64,000 nt of DNA from Fasciola hepatica (Eukaryota > Platyhelminthes > Trematoda > Plagiorchiida > Fasciolidae), in the NCBI GenBank assembly GCA_948099385.1, contig CANUEZ040000209.1, positions 248,001-312,000 on the forward strand, in the 5' to 3' direction. Below the pieces are notes generated by a model. It ran no database searches, was not told the origin of the DNA, and worked only from the letters and a program-made list of their open reading frames with translations. This document shows positions 63,928-64,000 of the stretch, piece after piece. Every line of letters begins with the position of its first letter. Position 1 is the stretch's first letter. Position numbers and translations under genes: made by a program.

Positions 63928-64000
63928 CGAGAATTTGGTTGTTACCGTTCAAAGCGAAAGCGAAAGCCGAAGCCAATTTGGGGATTGTGCTATATCATGT
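63928..64000 (+). repeat. Partial satellite unit cut by window edge
   Basis: The first 73 bases of a unit, ending at TATATCATGT. The array therefore continues beyond the right edge. The left edge also lies inside the array. Confidence 0.95.

Larger units (their letters stand above)
1..64000 (+). repeat. 423-bp tandem satellite array, 151 full units
   Basis: The same sequence of about 423 bases repeats head to tail from the first base to the last. Landmarks such as CGAGAATTTGG, CAGCTGTACAG and CCCATAAATAGAG recur once per period. Starting units at CGAGAA gives starts at 1, 426, 849, 1272, 1695 and onward to 63928, so 151 complete units plus a 73-base partial unit. Unit lengths are mostly 423 or 425, with a few of 421, 422, 424 and 426. 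By eye, units differ from each other at a few percent of positions. No other sequence interrupts the array and no unit is inverted. Such arrays are typical of eukaryotic heterochromatin, often near centromeres or telomeres. No function, species or named satellite family can be read from the sequence itself. Strand is arbitrary. Confidence 0.98.

Noticed and set aside
1..64000. CRISPR array
   Set aside because: The period is 423 bp with no short conserved repeat separating unrelated spacers. The whole unit is conserved.
1..64000. Alpha-satellite-like CENP-B box
   Set aside because: I looked for TTCGnnnnAnnCGGG on both strands around the TTCG and CCCCG motifs and found no match.
1..64000. Ribosomal DNA or histone-type tandem gene cluster
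   Set aside because: The unit is too short for these gene clusters and contains no rRNA, 5S or histone sequence that I can recognise.
1..64000. Telomeric or microsatellite repeat blocks
   Set aside because: No run of TTAGGG-type or TTTAGGG-type repeats or long simple repeats occurs. The longest simple runs are the A8 tract at 52 kb and a short T-run near 15618.

Overview
The whole 64,000-base window is one uninterrupted head-to-tail satellite DNA array. The repeat unit is about 423 bp, with length alleles of 421-426 bp. Taking the CGAGAA hexamer as an arbitrary unit start, the first unit begins at base 1 and the last full unit ends at 63,927. That gives 151 complete units (mean 423.4 bp) plus a 73-base partial unit at the right edge. 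All units lie in the same orientation. I see no unique sequence, transposon insertion, orientation switch, gene, tRNA, rRNA or CRISPR array anywhere. The reference unit at 1272-1694 is about 44% G+C.

A tandem array of this length, unit size and homogeneity is typical of eukaryotic constitutive heterochromatin (pericentromeric, centromeric, subtelomeric or B/sex-chromosome satellite). I cannot name the species or a known satellite family from the sequence alone. Short open frames (about 60-150 codons) recur every unit because 423 is a multiple of three. They start mostly at TTG or GTG, are repeatedly broken or fused by 1-2 base indels, and vary at amino-acid-changing positions, so I annotate none as genes.

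The information lies in how unit variants are arranged. From left to right: 1-4,234 mixed units; 4,235-5,930 a duplicated dimer; 5,931-9,319 mixed units, including a dimer that recurs five units downstream; 9,320-11,861 two nearly identical trimers (1,271 bp); 11,862-15,249 mixed; 15,250-17,792 two trimers (1,272 and 1,271 bp); 17,793-20,332 mixed; 20,333-24,140 three copies of a trimer (1,270, 1,269, 1,269 bp); 24,141-25,832 an alternating near-identical unit; 25,833-37,261 mixed; 37,262-38,109 an adjacent duplicated unit; 38,110-42,343 transition into a zone carrying a perfect 17-bp dyad; 42,344-44,883 a trimer pair within that zone; 44,884-52,079 the rest of the dyad zone; 52,080-52,922 an A8-run pair; and 54,617-62,234 dispersed blocks repeated 7 or 8 units apart plus a 421-bp subfamily. 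Variant sets are strongly zoned, as expected from unequal crossing-over and local gene conversion.

The most notable signal is a T-to-A variant that turns an imperfect inverted repeat into a perfect 17-bp dyad (CATGTGCA-A-TGCACATG). I count 15 copies, all between 41,262 and 59,479 and none in the left 41 kb. The second is the uneven distribution of variation inside the unit: a nearly invariant stretch and a variable stretch alternate in every copy. Nothing here supports a multi-gene biological system.
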